This document shows positions 20,992 to 33,487 of a stretch of DNA of 64,000 bases, piece after piece. Each line of letters starts with the position of its first letter. Position 1 is the stretch's first letter. Made by a program: the position numbers and the translations under genes. The DNA comes from Avena insularis. Its lineage: Eukaryota > Streptophyta > Magnoliopsida > Poales > Poaceae. The notes beneath the pieces were generated by a model that was given only the letters and a program-made list of their open reading frames with translations, did not search any database and was not told the DNA's origin. The stretch covers positions 237,749,661-237,813,660 of the forward strand of contig CM042685.1 in NCBI GenBank assembly GCA_023614405.1, in the 5' to 3' direction.

Positions 20992-23667
20992 ATAATGACC
21001 GTACTGAACTGGCCGCGGCTTGCCGGTCATTGGTGAAAAACTCCTCCTCCTCATCTACGTACCTACCTGGCCTCTCCCTCTCAGCTCAAGAAAAAGCCGG
21101 CGCCACCGTAACCATGTCCCCTCTCCCCTGCAGTTTGCCCATCGCGCGCGACGTGGACGCCTCCTCGCCAGCCGTCCCATCTCCCGTCCGTACGTCCTTG
21201 ATCTTATGTTATGCGCTAGCTAATCCCTTCCTAGGAGAGCCTCAATCACATCTACTCCAACTGCATGCATGCACGCATGCACGCACATCCCTATACCCGG
21301 CCGGTGTTTGTAGCAACAACATCGATCCAAAACTTCTCGATCGACCAATAATCAGAGGATTAAGGGTATCCAAGAAGAGTAATTGGTTTGCTATTGTCAT
21401 TTAGCACGATAATCCACGTTCTGTCGTAAGCTGTACCTGGTGTTTGTAGCTAATTAGACGATCATGGCCAGCCTCTCTTTCAAACGGCGACAGGTGAGGA
21501 AACCGCCGGCTCTCGCCCACGAGTGTACGGGTGACATGTCGGATAAGTATCTTCTTCTCACGATTAATTAGCCTGTAGTATCAAAGGACCACCGCGATGG
21601 TTACCAACAATCATGGCCGGCGGGATCAAACTGATTGATCTTGTCTAGACTTATAACAACGCTGCAAATTTCCAAGAGCATTTCGTGTTTCTCGCCCGTC
21701 ATGATGAGCGCCCGATCGAGCTATATACAAGAACCCCAATGATCGGCCAAACGCTAGCTATCTAGGGGCCCAAGCATGAAATCATACGCGGGAGAGACGG
21801 TGAATGATGGGCGACGGGATGGTTGCCATTTCGCGACCACACGAAGGACCACCGGACGGGGCCGGGGTGGAGCAGCGCATGCAGGGGTACTGTTGTGTCT
21901 CGTCATGGACACGGAAATGTCCGAGATCGTTTGCTAGCTGCACACCCCGCCCCGGCCCGTTCACTTGCGTCCGTCCGGTTCGAGGACCACCGTGCGTACG
22001 TACGTACCGGCCTCTCCTCCTGCACGCACCCTGGCCTGCACCCACCCGCCCACACTGTGTGGCGCCAACAACACATATAATGTCACAAATGGACTGACAC
22101 GCAAGGGCAAGGCCACCGGGACTGCACCCTGGCCTGCACCCACCCCGCCCCGGCCCGTTAACCTTGCTGGCTGCTTTTGGCATCACGTTGTACCGCGTGT
22201 GGTGGTATTATATGCCTCCCGGAATCGATGGATAGACTTTGGGGCCTACATTACACATGAGTGTATTGTAGTACGTACGCTTCTCGATCGGGACCTAATG
22301 ACATGCTCGCTAACGAAATGTCTGACAGTAGCCAGTGCCGATGCACTGGTACTAGCTAGCTTGCAGATTTATTTACCACCAATAATGGTAGTATCCATGT
22401 TACTCCACTGAGCCGGCAACGAATTATATATGGACCTACGTACTAGTGGAGTTGGGCACCACTTGCGTATGCATGAAACACCCCATCTCCATCCGTGCAA
22501 TGCCAACCGATCGAGCGAGAGCAAACGCAGGCACCGCCGGCCGTTCTTCCATGGGTGAGCCAGCGACCACGCAGTGAACCAGATTGGAGAAATGTCCTGC
22601 GCGCGAACTGGCGCGACGCCGCAGCAAAGAGGTGTAGCGAGGGAGGCAGAGGCATCGAATCACGTGAGGGCGACGAGGATCCCGAGGCGAAGCGCCGGGG
22701 TGCGGGTGGCCGTAATCCTCGCGGCACGTGACTCCCCCGCACCGTCGTACCCGCGCGCGATAAAGAAAAGATGTTGAGAGAGGCGCCAGCGCCCGATCAA
22801 CGCGCCCCGGATTATTAGTTAACCGATCCCCTCGCCTGCCCAGTGCCCAGACGCCAGCCTAGCGGCGACCGCGCCTGACACGGCAGCGCTCGCTGCAATC
22901 CCGATGGATGCATGGGCTGGGCGGGGGGCTGTGTCGGTTGGAAACTTCGCAGGCGTCGCGTGAGACGAGACGGAAGATGTGGATGCACTGCATGCTGCTG
23001 TTTTGTTGGTTGGTTGGGGGAGTGGTGATGGTGCTGGCGACGGACGATAATGGATGGATGGGGAAGGGAGAAAGAAAACGGGGACGCGTCTCTTTCGGGG
23101 CTCTGACACTCGCCTGCTGGGCATCACGTGGCGGTTGCTTTCGCAGGGCCCCTGCCGTACCCCCTGCCACGTGTCGGTTGGTGCCCGGGCACCCCCCGCC
23201 ATACCACCTCCCACCCTGCCGACGCCATCACTTCTCTTCCCTCCGCCCTACTGCTACCAAGAGCACCTCCACCCGAATTTTCAGAAAGGCGTTGCCAGTA
23301 CGTTTTTTTATGGAAAATGATACGCTTCCTCCGGAGAATCGCACGCGATGCGTCCCCCGGCTCGCGAGAGCGACACGCGTCCACCGGTCCCACACCGCAC
23401 CTCTTCTCTTTACCTTATCTCTTCTCTTCCTCGCTCTCCTGCCATCCCAAATTAGTGTCTTCCCGATGAACTCCATATGAGGAACTCAACCTACTGGTCC
23501 TCTCGTCGATGACCTGCACAGATTAACCGACGCCGCTCGGCGTCCTCTTGGTACCCAACCCCACTCCCCTTCCCTAGTACATCCCCATCCCCGACTCCTT
23601 TCCACCTCCGACGAGAAGTGAGTCCTCATGTGTGAACCAAGACCGCCGATCCAGGCTGTCGTCATCT
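20992..23667. other. GC-rich intergenic DNA with G-box cluster
   Basis: No protein with family features found. It has a partial duplication around 21945-22165 (CACCCTGGCCTGCACCCACC and CCCCGGCCCGTT each occur twice) and four CACGTG G-boxes at 22661, 22725, 23125 and 23168. The last two are extended ABRE-like forms (CACGTGGC; CCACGTGTC). The cytosine-rich, promoter-like region up to the element 1 target site (TCAGC, 23668-23672) could be a relic of a promoter or leader separated from its gene, but no downstream gene is recognisable after 37490. Confidence 0.45.
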
Positions 23668-23672
23668 TCAGC

Positions 23673-26600
23673 TGTCAACACCCGGATTTTTCAATCCTAG
23701 ATGCCTGTTATGCCATACATCGCAATCCCGGAATTACTATTTTTGCGAGACATAACAGAATTGAATACCATAGTACATCATCCATTACAAACGATACATA
23801 AGTTCTTACACAAATAGGGATCTCATGATCCAGTTCCTAATACAACATCAAGCAGCGGAATACGTAATAATAACGGTAGCGTAGGCGAAGCTCCATCTTC
23901 TAGTTCACAGGCAATGCTGACGATGAGAGATGATCCTAGTTGTCGTAACCTTCCTGGGGTCCATCCTCCAGGTACTCCTCTTCATAGTCTGGCCATGGGA
24001 ATACCCAGGGACAAAGCCATGAGTACTCTTTAAGTACTCGCAAACTAATACTAACAGGTAAAGGGGTTTTTGGATAATAGGACACTAGGCTCTAGGGTTG
24101 TTTTGCAAAAGCCAGATTTATCTCTACTAAGTTCTAAAGCTAGTCACAATTTTATAACTCCTAAGTGGGATCTTGTAACTCATGTCACAACTCTGTTGTG
24201 GTCAAGTCAAAGTCTCAATTCATTTCGCAAGTTATTTTGAAAAGTCTGACGGGGGAACAGTATGGCCACTCCAACTGTCCATAGCATGATGGACGCTATT
24301 CGAATAGTTTGACACTCTGCAGAGATTGTACACTTTCACCACAACATTCGATACATCCGTCAGGAACAAATCCTGAATTCACCATACTCAGTATGCGGAT
24401 AATCAATCCTAACCTTTCAATTACACGCCCTAGTATAAGCACCTCTCCTATGAGTTTGGCCTCCCAACCATGACCAAGGGTCATCTTGCAGTCTTGCTGC
24501 AGTGGACAATCTTCACAAGGTAGCCTCAGCTCAGACCTTGGCCGTGAGGGAACTAATACTAAGGTATATAAGTTTCCAGTCAAGCCCTACCCAATATTCG
24601 GGTATTGTAGTTGTACGATAAAATTGGAATGGTATCGCATTCAGACAACCATCAGTTTTTATAAAGGGCTAAGGCTCATGCCTCAACATTTTCATCACCA
24701 TAATCATCTGGTGTTCGGAAACACATGTCAAAACATCTCAGTAGAATGATCCATCATTCTAAGGTTTTCATAGCCATTTTCACCAAGTATTCCCATCTAA
24801 AGTTGATCAAGTTTTATGCTCAGCACTAGCATCTACAAGTGGGGGTAAGCACTGATGAGGGGTGGTAACTAGTAGGTGCTAACTAAGTTCAATCTTATGC
24901 CTTGGGATGATATCAAGGTTATTTAGCTTAGGCCAAATTTTATGATCTTTATGCAACCTTCAAATATCTTTCTAGTATCTATAATTCACTTAAGTAAACT
25001 CTAAGTAAGAGCTTTGATAAAGAAATAAAGTAAGAAGCTTGCAAATAAAACTAGGATTGGTTTATCAAGTGGGTATGATCACATATGCTTAAGGCATATA
25101 TTAGGCATGGTAACAAGTAAGGGTTTGTTGCATCAGTTGGGTATTCTGCAAGAGTTAACTTGCATCAATATCAGTATAAGCTTGCATAGGTATAGCATCA
25201 TCTTGCCTTGTGTAGAGCAGTGGTTGAAGTTCTCCTCGGCTTCTTCTTTGTAGTATCCTCCTTCCTCCTCGTATCCTTGGTCGGTACTAGCGTCTATGAA
25301 TAAATATGAGGTACGCAATCACCAAACAATACTTAAGTACTTGCAATCATCACACACAAGGGTCCTATAGACGGTCTAGCATCATCTCTAACATTACAAG
25401 TTTAAGGCTTGGTTTAATTCCTTTTATTTTTTTAGAAAAGTAATTTCTACTCATTGAAAAACTTCTTAAGATTTAATATTCTCCAAACCAAACATGGGAT
25501 CATGTTGACATATGTCATCACCTCATATTTTAGTCCATGGGAATATGATTTAAAGTGGTGTCACAATTTAATAAGGTTTTACCCTTTTATTTTAATTAAC
25601 TAAAGTGACTAGAAATGCCTATGGGGCATTCTTTTATTACTTGAACATTCTTTCTGTAAGTAAACCTATATATTTTTATATATTCTGAAAGGTATGGTTA
25701 AATGTGATTTTTGAGAGTTGGAATCAACTCAAAAGCTATTATGGTTTAAATTCGAAAAATTATTGATGCAGAAAAGCTTCTGCCTTGTTATTTTTACCAT
25801 GGGTGATCTATAGATCCAAATGACTTGAATCCAACGGGCTTGGATTCAGCATTCATAGACCTTTCCAACAAAATTGGTTTCATTCAAATTGGTGCACTGA
25901 ATTGATCTGGGTTGATTTTTGAAGTTGGGTACAGAAGTGTGTTTGAATTGAAATGGAAAAAGTTTAATTCAAATCACTGGGCTGCGCGGGAAGAGTTAAC
26001 GGGCCGGCCTGCTAAGCGCAGTGCTCCCGTGGACTGCTTAAGTGCGTGTCCCCACTTGCCAAGAGACAGAGGGAGGCGAAACTATGCAGGCGATGTGGAT
26101 CGTTCGATCTAGTTCTAATCCAACGGCTAAGAGTCATCGTCGTCGCGAGACAACGCCGGCGAGAAAGAAACCTAAGCGCCAGTGAGGTTGTTGAGGGGCT
26201 CACCGGTGTCTTGGCGAGGTCGACGAGGCGGGGAGCAGCAAGTCGACGGCAAACTTCGAGGTGGTCGCGGCAGCCCTAGGGTGGACGAAATCGATGGCTC
26301 CCTTCTTCTCCGAAGCGGCGGGCTCGGTGAAATTCGGCGGTGGTGCTCGCCTTGCTCGAGAACGGTGTGGCACGATCGGTGTGAGAGGGAGTGAGATGGT
26401 GTGAAGAAATCGGCGGGGTGGCCTCTATTTATAGTCGAGCAAGGGACCGATTGGCGCAAAGGTGAGCTCGCCGAAGCGATGTTCTGGCGACTATTGGCAT
26501 GGCGGTAGGGGCGGTGCGATGTTCCATGGAGATGCTCAACGACATGGTTTCGAGGCGGGCGGTGCGGCTTGGTTCGAACATGCGACGCTCTGGCGGCGTA

Positions 26601-27661
26601 GGCGGCGTCTTCGATGGCGGCGGAGGCGACGAAACGGGATGTCTGGCGGTCTCTGGGTCGGTGGGGATTGTGTATGCACGCGGCGGGCGGCGTGGTGCGT
26701 GGGCTTCGGTCGAGGTGGTGCTCTGGCACGCCGACATGGTCTGGCGATGCAGGCGCGGTCCGTGCGTGTGGTCCAGTGGTTGGCAAGGTTCGAGCAATGG
26801 ACAGGGAGTGGCGATGGACGGTGGGCTGCCTCCCATACATGCTGGCTAGGCTTGGGTCTCCTCCTAGCTTGATGTCGACATGGGGGTGACATGGGTGTGC
26901 TCGGCTGTTCACCATTGATGGCAATGGCAAGCTCACAGTGGTGCTAGTGCTTGGTTAATCTTCCTAGATGATCTACTGAGCTGGTTGTGAGCTAACTAGG
27001 GAACAAGTTAGGCCAATTTTACTGCACACTATAGTGTTTGATGTTTGTTTGATTTGTATCTGCAACCTGTTTGATGAAATGGCCGCATGAATTCAAGTTT
27101 TGAATTTTGAAAAGATTTTTGGTGGGTTTGCTAGATTGGTGCTGGTGAGTCTGCAGATGCTTGGGTTTTGAAAGTTGAGCTTGTTTGAGTGGTTTTTGAA
27201 AAAGTGGGATCTTCCCATATGATAAAGATTCAATTTTGAATTGTCATTTAAACTATGCATTTGAAAGTTTCTGGATGATCACAAAGTGGCCTTGATACTT
27301 TGTTATGAGTACATTCAAGGGGTGCAAAGATTCAGAAAAGTTTCTGTTAGGTTCTAAAAGTTTGAGACAGCCAAAGTAGGCATGGGAGTTAAATTGGTCA
27401 AAGTGACCATTCATTTAATATATGTGTTTTGATTTACTTGTCTTTAGGAAAAGTGTGGGAAATGTTTTAGATGATGTTTATTTCACCTAAGAAACATTTT
27501 ACAAGCAAATAAACAAACAAACAAGGTGGTTTTAAAAGAATTCAAAATCAATGCATACACATATGCATGCATTCATAATTTTATTTAAAAAAGTTTTTGT
27601 TAACCCTAATTTTGATTATTAGAGTTTGATGATCCAAGCTTAGTATTTTTGGGATGTTACA
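23673..27661 (-). repeat. 3' LTR of Gypsy element 1
   Basis: 3989 bp, collinear with 33488-37485. It contains a GC-rich island (about 26000-26900) and a minus-strand TATA box (plus CTATTTATAG, 26424-26433, reading CTATAAATAG), so the transcript would start about 30 bp lower. The GC-rich stretch below it is R/U5 leader. Long frames inside it (such as 26172-26936) are consequences of GC-richness, not genes. Compared with the other LTR, bases 24400-26150 are nearly identical, while 23673-24300 and the GC island differ by many 1-5 bp indels. Confidence 0.93.
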
Positions 27662-27676
27662 AACCTTCCCCCCTTA
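27662..27676 (-). other. Polypurine tract of Gypsy element 1
   Basis: Coding strand TAAGGGGGGAAGGTT directly before the TGTAACATCCC start of the 3' LTR. It is the primer for plus-strand synthesis and confirms the minus orientation. Confidence 0.85.
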
Positions 27677-27720
27677 AACAAAATCTCGTCCCGAGATTTG
27701 AAAAAGGACGAAAAGATTAC

Positions 27721-30265
27721 CTAGGATTTGAAGAGATCGGGAAACTCCGTCCTGATGTGATCTTCGCGTTCCCAGGTAGCTTCCTCTTCTGTGTGGTTGC
27801 TCCACTGAATCTTGAGAAACTTGATGCTTCAGGTTCGGGTAGTTCGAAAAGCTTCTTCCAAAATACGGATGGGTACTTCAGGATAGGTTAGGTCATCGTT
27901 GATCTCTATGGTCTGATGGTCGATATTCTTGAATACTTTGGTCTTCTCGAGGACTTCGAGACACTTGCGAAGTAACGAGATATGGAACACATTGTGCATT
28001 GCTGACATCTCTTCGGGTAGCTCCAATTGATACGATACTTCTCCTCGACGGTTCAAAATCTTGAAGGGTCCGATATATATGGGGGCTAACTTTCCTTTGA
28101 GTTGAAAACACTGCATTCCCTTCAATGGCGGCACTTTCAGATAAACAAAATCTCCTATATTGAAGGAGAGGTCTCTACGTCTCTTGTCGGTGTAACTCTT
28201 TTGTCGGGATTGGGCGGGCTTGAGGTGCTCACGAATCTTGTGAACCTTCTCTTCTGCTTCTCGTAGGATGTCGGGTCCGAAAATCTGACTCTCTCCTACT
28301 TCCGACCAGTTCAAAGGGGTGCGACACTTCCTTCCGTACATGAATTCAAATGGGGCCATTTGCAAACTGGCTTGGTAACTGTTGTTGTAGGAAAATTCTG
28401 CAAACAGGCAGTGCCTTCCACTTGGATCCATATTCTAACACACATGCTCTCAGCATATCTTCGAGTATTTGATTTACTCGCTCCGTTTGTCCATCGGTCT
28501 GAGGGTGATACGCGGTACTGAAATCTAGGCGGGTTCCTAAACCTTCTTGAACTTTCTTCTAGAATCTCGAGGTAAACTGAGTTCCTTGATCCGATAGTAT
28601 GTTCTTGGGGACTCCGTGCAAACTAACGATTCTAGCGATGTATAACTCCGCTAGTTTCGAACTCTGATATGTGGTTTTGACGGGCAAGAAATGGGCGACT
28701 TTGGACAATCTGTCCACTATGACCCAGATAGAGTCATTTCCCCTACTAGAAGTAGGTAGTCCAGTGATAAAGTCCATTCCTACAGAATCCCATTTCCATT
28801 CCGAAATCTGCAAGGGTTGCAACAATCCAGCGGGTCTTTGATGTCCTTCCTTGACTCTCTGACATATATCACACTTGGCGATACAGCTTCCTATTTCTCT
28901 CTTCATCTTATGCCACCAAAATTGCTCTTTCAAATCTTGATACATCTTAGTTCCTCCGGGATGGATAGAATAAAGAGTATCATGGGCCTCCTTCAAAATA
29001 ACTTCTTTCAACTCCGAATCTGCTGGTACACAAAGGCGTCCTTTGTACCACATAACTCCTTCTTCGTCTTCGGTGAATCCGGGTACTTTGCCTGTACCGA
29101 TATGACGCTTGATTCCGTCGATACTGGCATTTCCCTTCTGCGCCTCTTTAATCTAACTGATCAAAGTGGGCTGAAGTTCTATGCTAGCCAAAAATCCTTC
29201 ACTTACTAATTCCATTCGAAAATCTTCCATCTCTTTGTGCAAACTTGGTTGCTCCTTCAAAATTATAGAGTTCAAGCGGCACGGCAATCTGCTAAGGGCA
29301 TCGGCTACTACGTTGGCTTTACCAGGGTGATAGTGAATGTCCAGATCGTAATCCTTGATTAGCTCAATCTATCTTCTCTGCCTCATATTCAGCTCCTTCT
29401 GAGTGAATATATACTTTAGGCTCTTGTGATCCGAATAAATCTCACAACGATTTCCCATCAGGTAATGTCTCCATGTTTTCAGGGCTAGAACTACGGCTGC
29501 GAGTTCGAGGTCATGGGTTGGGTAATTTTGCTCATGTTGCTTCAATTGTCGGGATAGATAAGATATAACCTTGCCTTCTTGCATTAGCATACATCCGAGA
29601 CCAATCTTGGATGCGTCACAATACACATCGAAGGGCTTCGTTATATCAGGCATGATCAAGATTGGGGCTGATATCAATCTCCTCTTGAGTTCTTGAAAAC
29701 TCGCTTCACATTTGTCGGTCCATTCAAACTTCTTGTCCTTCTTCAGTAATTGGGTCATGGGTCTGGCGATACTAGAGAATCCTTTTACGAATTTACGGTA
29801 ATATCCCGCCAATCCGAGAAATGCACGAACTTGGGTTTGAGTGGTTGGGGCTTGCCAATCTTCTACATCTTTCACTTTGGCAGGGTCAACGGCAATTCCT
29901 TTGGCTGATACAATGTGAACAAGGAATCCTACTTCCTGTAACCAGAATTCACATTTGCTAAATTTGGCATACAACTGATGCTCTCTAAGGGTTCCAAGAA
30001 TGGTCCTTAGGTGTAGCTCATGTTCTTCTTCTGATTTGTCATCGATGAAAACAACGACAAACTTATCCAGGAAGTCCATAAAAATCTTATTCATGAGGTT
30101 CATGAAATAAGCGGGGGCATTGGTTAATCCGAAAGACATGACTGTATACTCGTACAATCCATATCTGGTGGTAAAGGCAGTCTTTGGAATATCCTCTGCA
30201 CGAATTTTGAGTTGATGATAGCCAGTTCTAAGATCAATCTTAGAAAACACTTTGGCACCGGTCAA
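27721..30265 (-). pseudogene. RT - RNase H - integrase - chromodomain, element 1 (broken)
   Basis: 30265-29369: RT palm and RNase H ([37 protein letters not shown]). The active-site FIDD is followed directly by KSEEEHEL, so the usual five residues after it are deleted. RNase H motifs [16 protein letters not shown] and [13 protein letters not shown] are present. Stops occur near 29366 and 29157. 29053-28559: integrase HHCC (CDICQRVKEGHQ) and core (GMDFITGLP, LSDQGTQFTS), then a stop; [13 protein letters not shown] with the catalytic Glu follows at about 28500. After a frameshift near 28430, the C-terminal domain continues at 28431-27829 with the GPY/F-like IGPFKILNRRGEV. A last frameshift near 27828 precedes a chromodomain-like end (FLKIQW..EEEATWERE), with a stop at 27721. 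Confidence 0.9.
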
Positions 30266-32227
30266 CTAATCAAACAAATCTTTGATCTTGGGCAAGGGGT
30301 ACTTGTTCTTGATGGTGACATCATTCAACTTCCGATAATCCGTACACAAACGGTTACCTCCATCCTTCTTGTCCACAAACAAGATAGGTGATCTCCATGG
30401 TGACGCACTTGGTTGAATCAATCCAATTTCTAGCATGGAATCCAGTTGCTTCTTCAGTTCTGCGAGCTCTGACGGGTTCATACTATAGGGTCTCTGGGCT
30501 ATGGGTCCGGTTCCGGGGATTAGTTCAATGATAAAATCGATATCCCGATCTGGGGGCATACCAGGCAAAACATCTGGAAATACATCGGGGTATTCACAGA
30601 CTATCCGAACTTGGTCAATGGTAGGTTGGGATATACTCTTGTTACATTTGAATTGGCGAGGTAAGGTTTCAGATATATGCTCGACTGATATTCCGGCGGT
30701 ACTGGTCATAGTGATGGCTTTCTTGGCACAGTCAATCAATCCTCTATGTTTGGACATCCAATCCATTCCTAATACTACTTCCAAACCTTTAGTTCCGAGT
30801 ACTATCAGATTTGCATAAAAATCTATGCCATGGATTCGGATAGGGACGGCTTTGCAAATTTGCCTAGCCTTGGTGGTTGATCCGGGAATTTGCACAATCA
30901 TCACATGCTTTAATTTGGTTGGTTGAATTTTACTAGTGCATGCAAAGTCTTCGGTGACAAATGAATGCGATGCACCAGAGTCAAACAACACTCGTGCAAG
31001 TACTGAATTAACAGAAAACATACCCAGCACGACGTCTGGCGCTTCCTGAGCTTCTTCAGCATGCATGAGAAAAAGACGGCCATTGCGGTTGAGTGAATTC
31101 CCTGGGGCAAACCTTCTTCCTGGCTGAACACGACGCTGCTGCTGAGCTGGGACATTGGCATTGGGTGATGTAGCATTCTTCTTGTTGGGACACTCGTTGG
31201 AATAGTGGCCTTTATTTCCGCAGCCATAACAAGTCACTTGCGACTTGTCCTTGGCTGCGACAGGCACAACATTACTTCCAGTCCTAGGGGCAGTGTTGGT
31301 GTTGGCGGTAGCATTGTTGTTGTTGAACTTGGGTGGGGCACGGTTGAAATTGCTAGAGTTGCCGGGGTTGTTGTGATTTCCTCCGGGTCTAGGGTTTCCA
31401 CGGTTGGGATAGGTTGGACGGTTCATCGGAGGTCTGTTGGTTCTTGGGGAAAATCCCGGAGATGGGTTGGGGCGATACTTTGGGGTCTGATGGGTTCCTG
31501 GCTGATGCATCATGCGACGCTTGCGGTTCTCATTGGCTTGGTTGATCTTTCCTTCCATCTGGATAGCAGAGTCGACAAGGGCTTCAATATCTGCAAAGGG
31601 GATATTGACTAACACTGTCTGCATCTCGTCATGCAGACCATTCAGGAATCTTTCTTTCTTCTTGGCTTCGGTGTCTATCTCGTCCGGGGCATACCTAGCG
31701 AATGACAAAAATTTGTCACGGTATTCCACTACAGTCATCCTTCCTTGCTTCAGCTCTCTGAAATCGTCTCTCATTCTCTTGATCAAACCTGGTGCCACAT
31801 GGGTTCTGCTAAACTTGACCTTGAATTCCTCCCAGGTCATTATCTGGCCTCCGGTCATTGCACAAACACTGTTCCACCATGCCCTGGCATCTCCGGCTAG
31901 ATAGTGGGTGGCGAACAGGACTTTCTCGTTGGCTTCCACTCCAGCGACTTCTAGGTTATTTTCCATGGTTTGCAGCCAATCATCGGCGTCTAGGGTCTCT
32001 TCTGACTTAGTGAAAACAGGTGGATTGGTGTTCTGGAAATTCTTGAGCTTAGATCCATGGTTGTCCTGATTTCCGTGGCCTTGGTTGTTGTGGGCAAGCT
32101 GGGCTATCTGCTGAAGGGTGGCTAGGTTGGCTTGACGTTCCGCTCTTTCAGCTTCACGGTCAGAAGTCAACATTTGCAGGATCTGCAACATCAGGTCCTG
32201 GGATGAACCACTTCCTCCACGTGGCAT
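30266..32227 (-). pseudogene. Gag - protease - start of RT, element 1
   Basis: One long open frame. The likely start is the Met of [11 protein letters not shown] (32227), seven codons after the first ATG of the frame. Residue numbers refer to the 660-aa frame from 32248. Gag domain (about 60-240): AHYL.GDA..WW-type motif [13 protein letters not shown] and [22 protein letters not shown]. Basic, Asn/Pro-rich linker about 240-335. CCHC zinc knuckle [14 protein letters not shown] at 340-353. Aspartic protease DSGASHSF at 423-430, with [11 protein letters not shown] about 490. RT begins about 585 and ends at a stop after [14 protein letters not shown]. Gag forms the particle, the knuckle binds RNA and the protease processes the polyprotein. 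The protease catalytic motif is intact here, but the stop at 30265 separates RT. Confidence 0.93.
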
Positions 32228-32466
32228 CTGAAGATTTAGATAGATCATGAGAAAAGAGGGAAATTTCTAAGGTTTGGGGTCTTTGAAAAGTTTTTTTTTA
32301 AAGTTTGACTCAGATTTTTCTAGCGACTTGCTTTTTTTTCATTCATTCATAGCACACAGTACAACACACACCACAACAAATAAAAGCAGATGGTTTTAAG
32401 AACCATTCTGAGAACTACGATACAGTGGGACCGAATACTACTCACTACGCTAGTGCTCAAGTGCTA

Positions 32467-33253
32467 CTACTCCTCGGAATCTGTGGCTTCATCATCCTCA
32501 TCATCATCGATGAAGGCGAAATCATCCTCATCGGTGAAGAAGTCCATGGCCTGATCCTCCAGAAAATCATCGTCATCGCTGAGATAGGAGTAAGGGTCTC
32601 CACGAAGATCTTCTCCGGCATTCTCCCTTTCCTCCAACTGCATGTCTCTCTCGTGGATGGTCTCTTCCAAAGATGAGATGCGGCGGCGAAGACGGGCAAT
32701 GATGCGCTCCTTCTTGTCGAGCTGACGTCGGCGAGACTTGCGATCCCTTGCTAGCATGGCGATGGTCTGACCCTTCGTCTTGAGGATGGCAGACTTGTGG
32801 TTGCAGTAGTCACGGCAGTTGTCCAATTCCTGCTGACGGTCGTACATCATGAAGCTAAGGTGGTCCAATTGAGTCTTCAGCTCGGGGTGGTATGGGGCTT
32901 CCAGTGGTTGTCCATTCGCATCACGCCTTGGGCAAAACTCAAAGCGAGTACCCTTGATCTGATTGATGCTCTGCCCACACAGACGGGAAAGAGCTTCCTG
33001 CATTGCTCTGGCAAGTCCATCCAGCCAGTTGTTTTCCCTCAAGGTAAACTGAATTCCCTCCCCAGTGGGAGGTTTAATCTTTCCTGAGACTTGCAACAAT
33101 TAGCCACCGCAGGTCTTCTCCTCCTTGATCATTGAGCTGAGATCCGAGAACTCAAAAGTGACGCCCAAGTTCCAAAAGCTGGTCCAAATCCCTCTCAAAG
33201 ATAAGGTCTCCTCCATTCCCAAGTTGGTAAAACTTGCTGTACTTCATGTCCAT
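32467..33253 (-). pseudogene. Accessory ORF upstream of gag, element 1 (globular part, coiled coil, acidic tail)
   Basis: The ATG at about 33253 (MDMKYSKFYQLGNGG) starts a reading that shifts frame near 33150 and has one stop near 33100. From 33099 it is open for 210 aa to 32467. The N-terminal part (GKIKPPTGEGIQFTLRENNW, then LARAMQEALSRLCGQS) looks globular. A Lys/Arg/Glu-rich coiled coil follows (about residues 75-165 of the open part, with ERIIARLRRRISSLEET), then a strongly acidic C-terminus (runs of Asp/Glu such as DDDDFLEDQ and DDDEDDEATDSEE). It lies in sense orientation between PBS and gag. A similar ORF occupies the same place in element 2. I do not recognise a named domain. It could be an ORF0-like accessory protein such as reported upstream of gag in some rice Gypsy elements (RIRE2); its function is unknown. 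Confidence 0.7.
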
Positions 33254-33471
33254 CTATAAAAATAGAGGATGAGTAGGTTAGCAGAGTGATCAAGTGTGTC
33301 AAAATTTTATATATTTTGCAAGAGTTTTTGAGGAACACGATTTTTTTTATGAACGAATCAAAGGGATAAGAATGAGAATAATGTTTTGTAAATATTTGTT
33401 TTTCTTTGGTTTTGGAAAATAAGTTTTTGGTTTAAACGTCCATTCTAACTAGGGTCTCCTATGGTCAGGAT

Positions 33472-33484
33472 GGCTCTGATACCA
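33472..33484 (-). other. Primer-binding site of Gypsy element 1
   Basis: Coding strand TGGTATCAGAGCC, complementary to the 3' end of plant initiator tRNA-Met, three bases inside the 5' LTR. This is the standard site for minus-strand DNA priming in plant Gypsy and Copia elements. Confidence 0.9.
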
Positions 33485-33487
33485 ACT

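Noticed and set aside
22908..23480. 190-aa plus-strand frame in GC-rich DNA
   Set aside because: No recognisable domain and no splice or promoter support. Overlapping open frames on both strands reflect composition.
26172..26936. Long minus-strand open frame (254 aa) and overlapping plus-strand frames
   Set aside because: They lie in the GC-rich R/U5 part of the element 1 LTR, recur in the other LTR only in broken form, and have no domain-like composition.
33472..33484. tRNA-Met-like sequence
   Set aside because: Only the 3'-end complement (primer-binding site) is present, not a tRNA gene.
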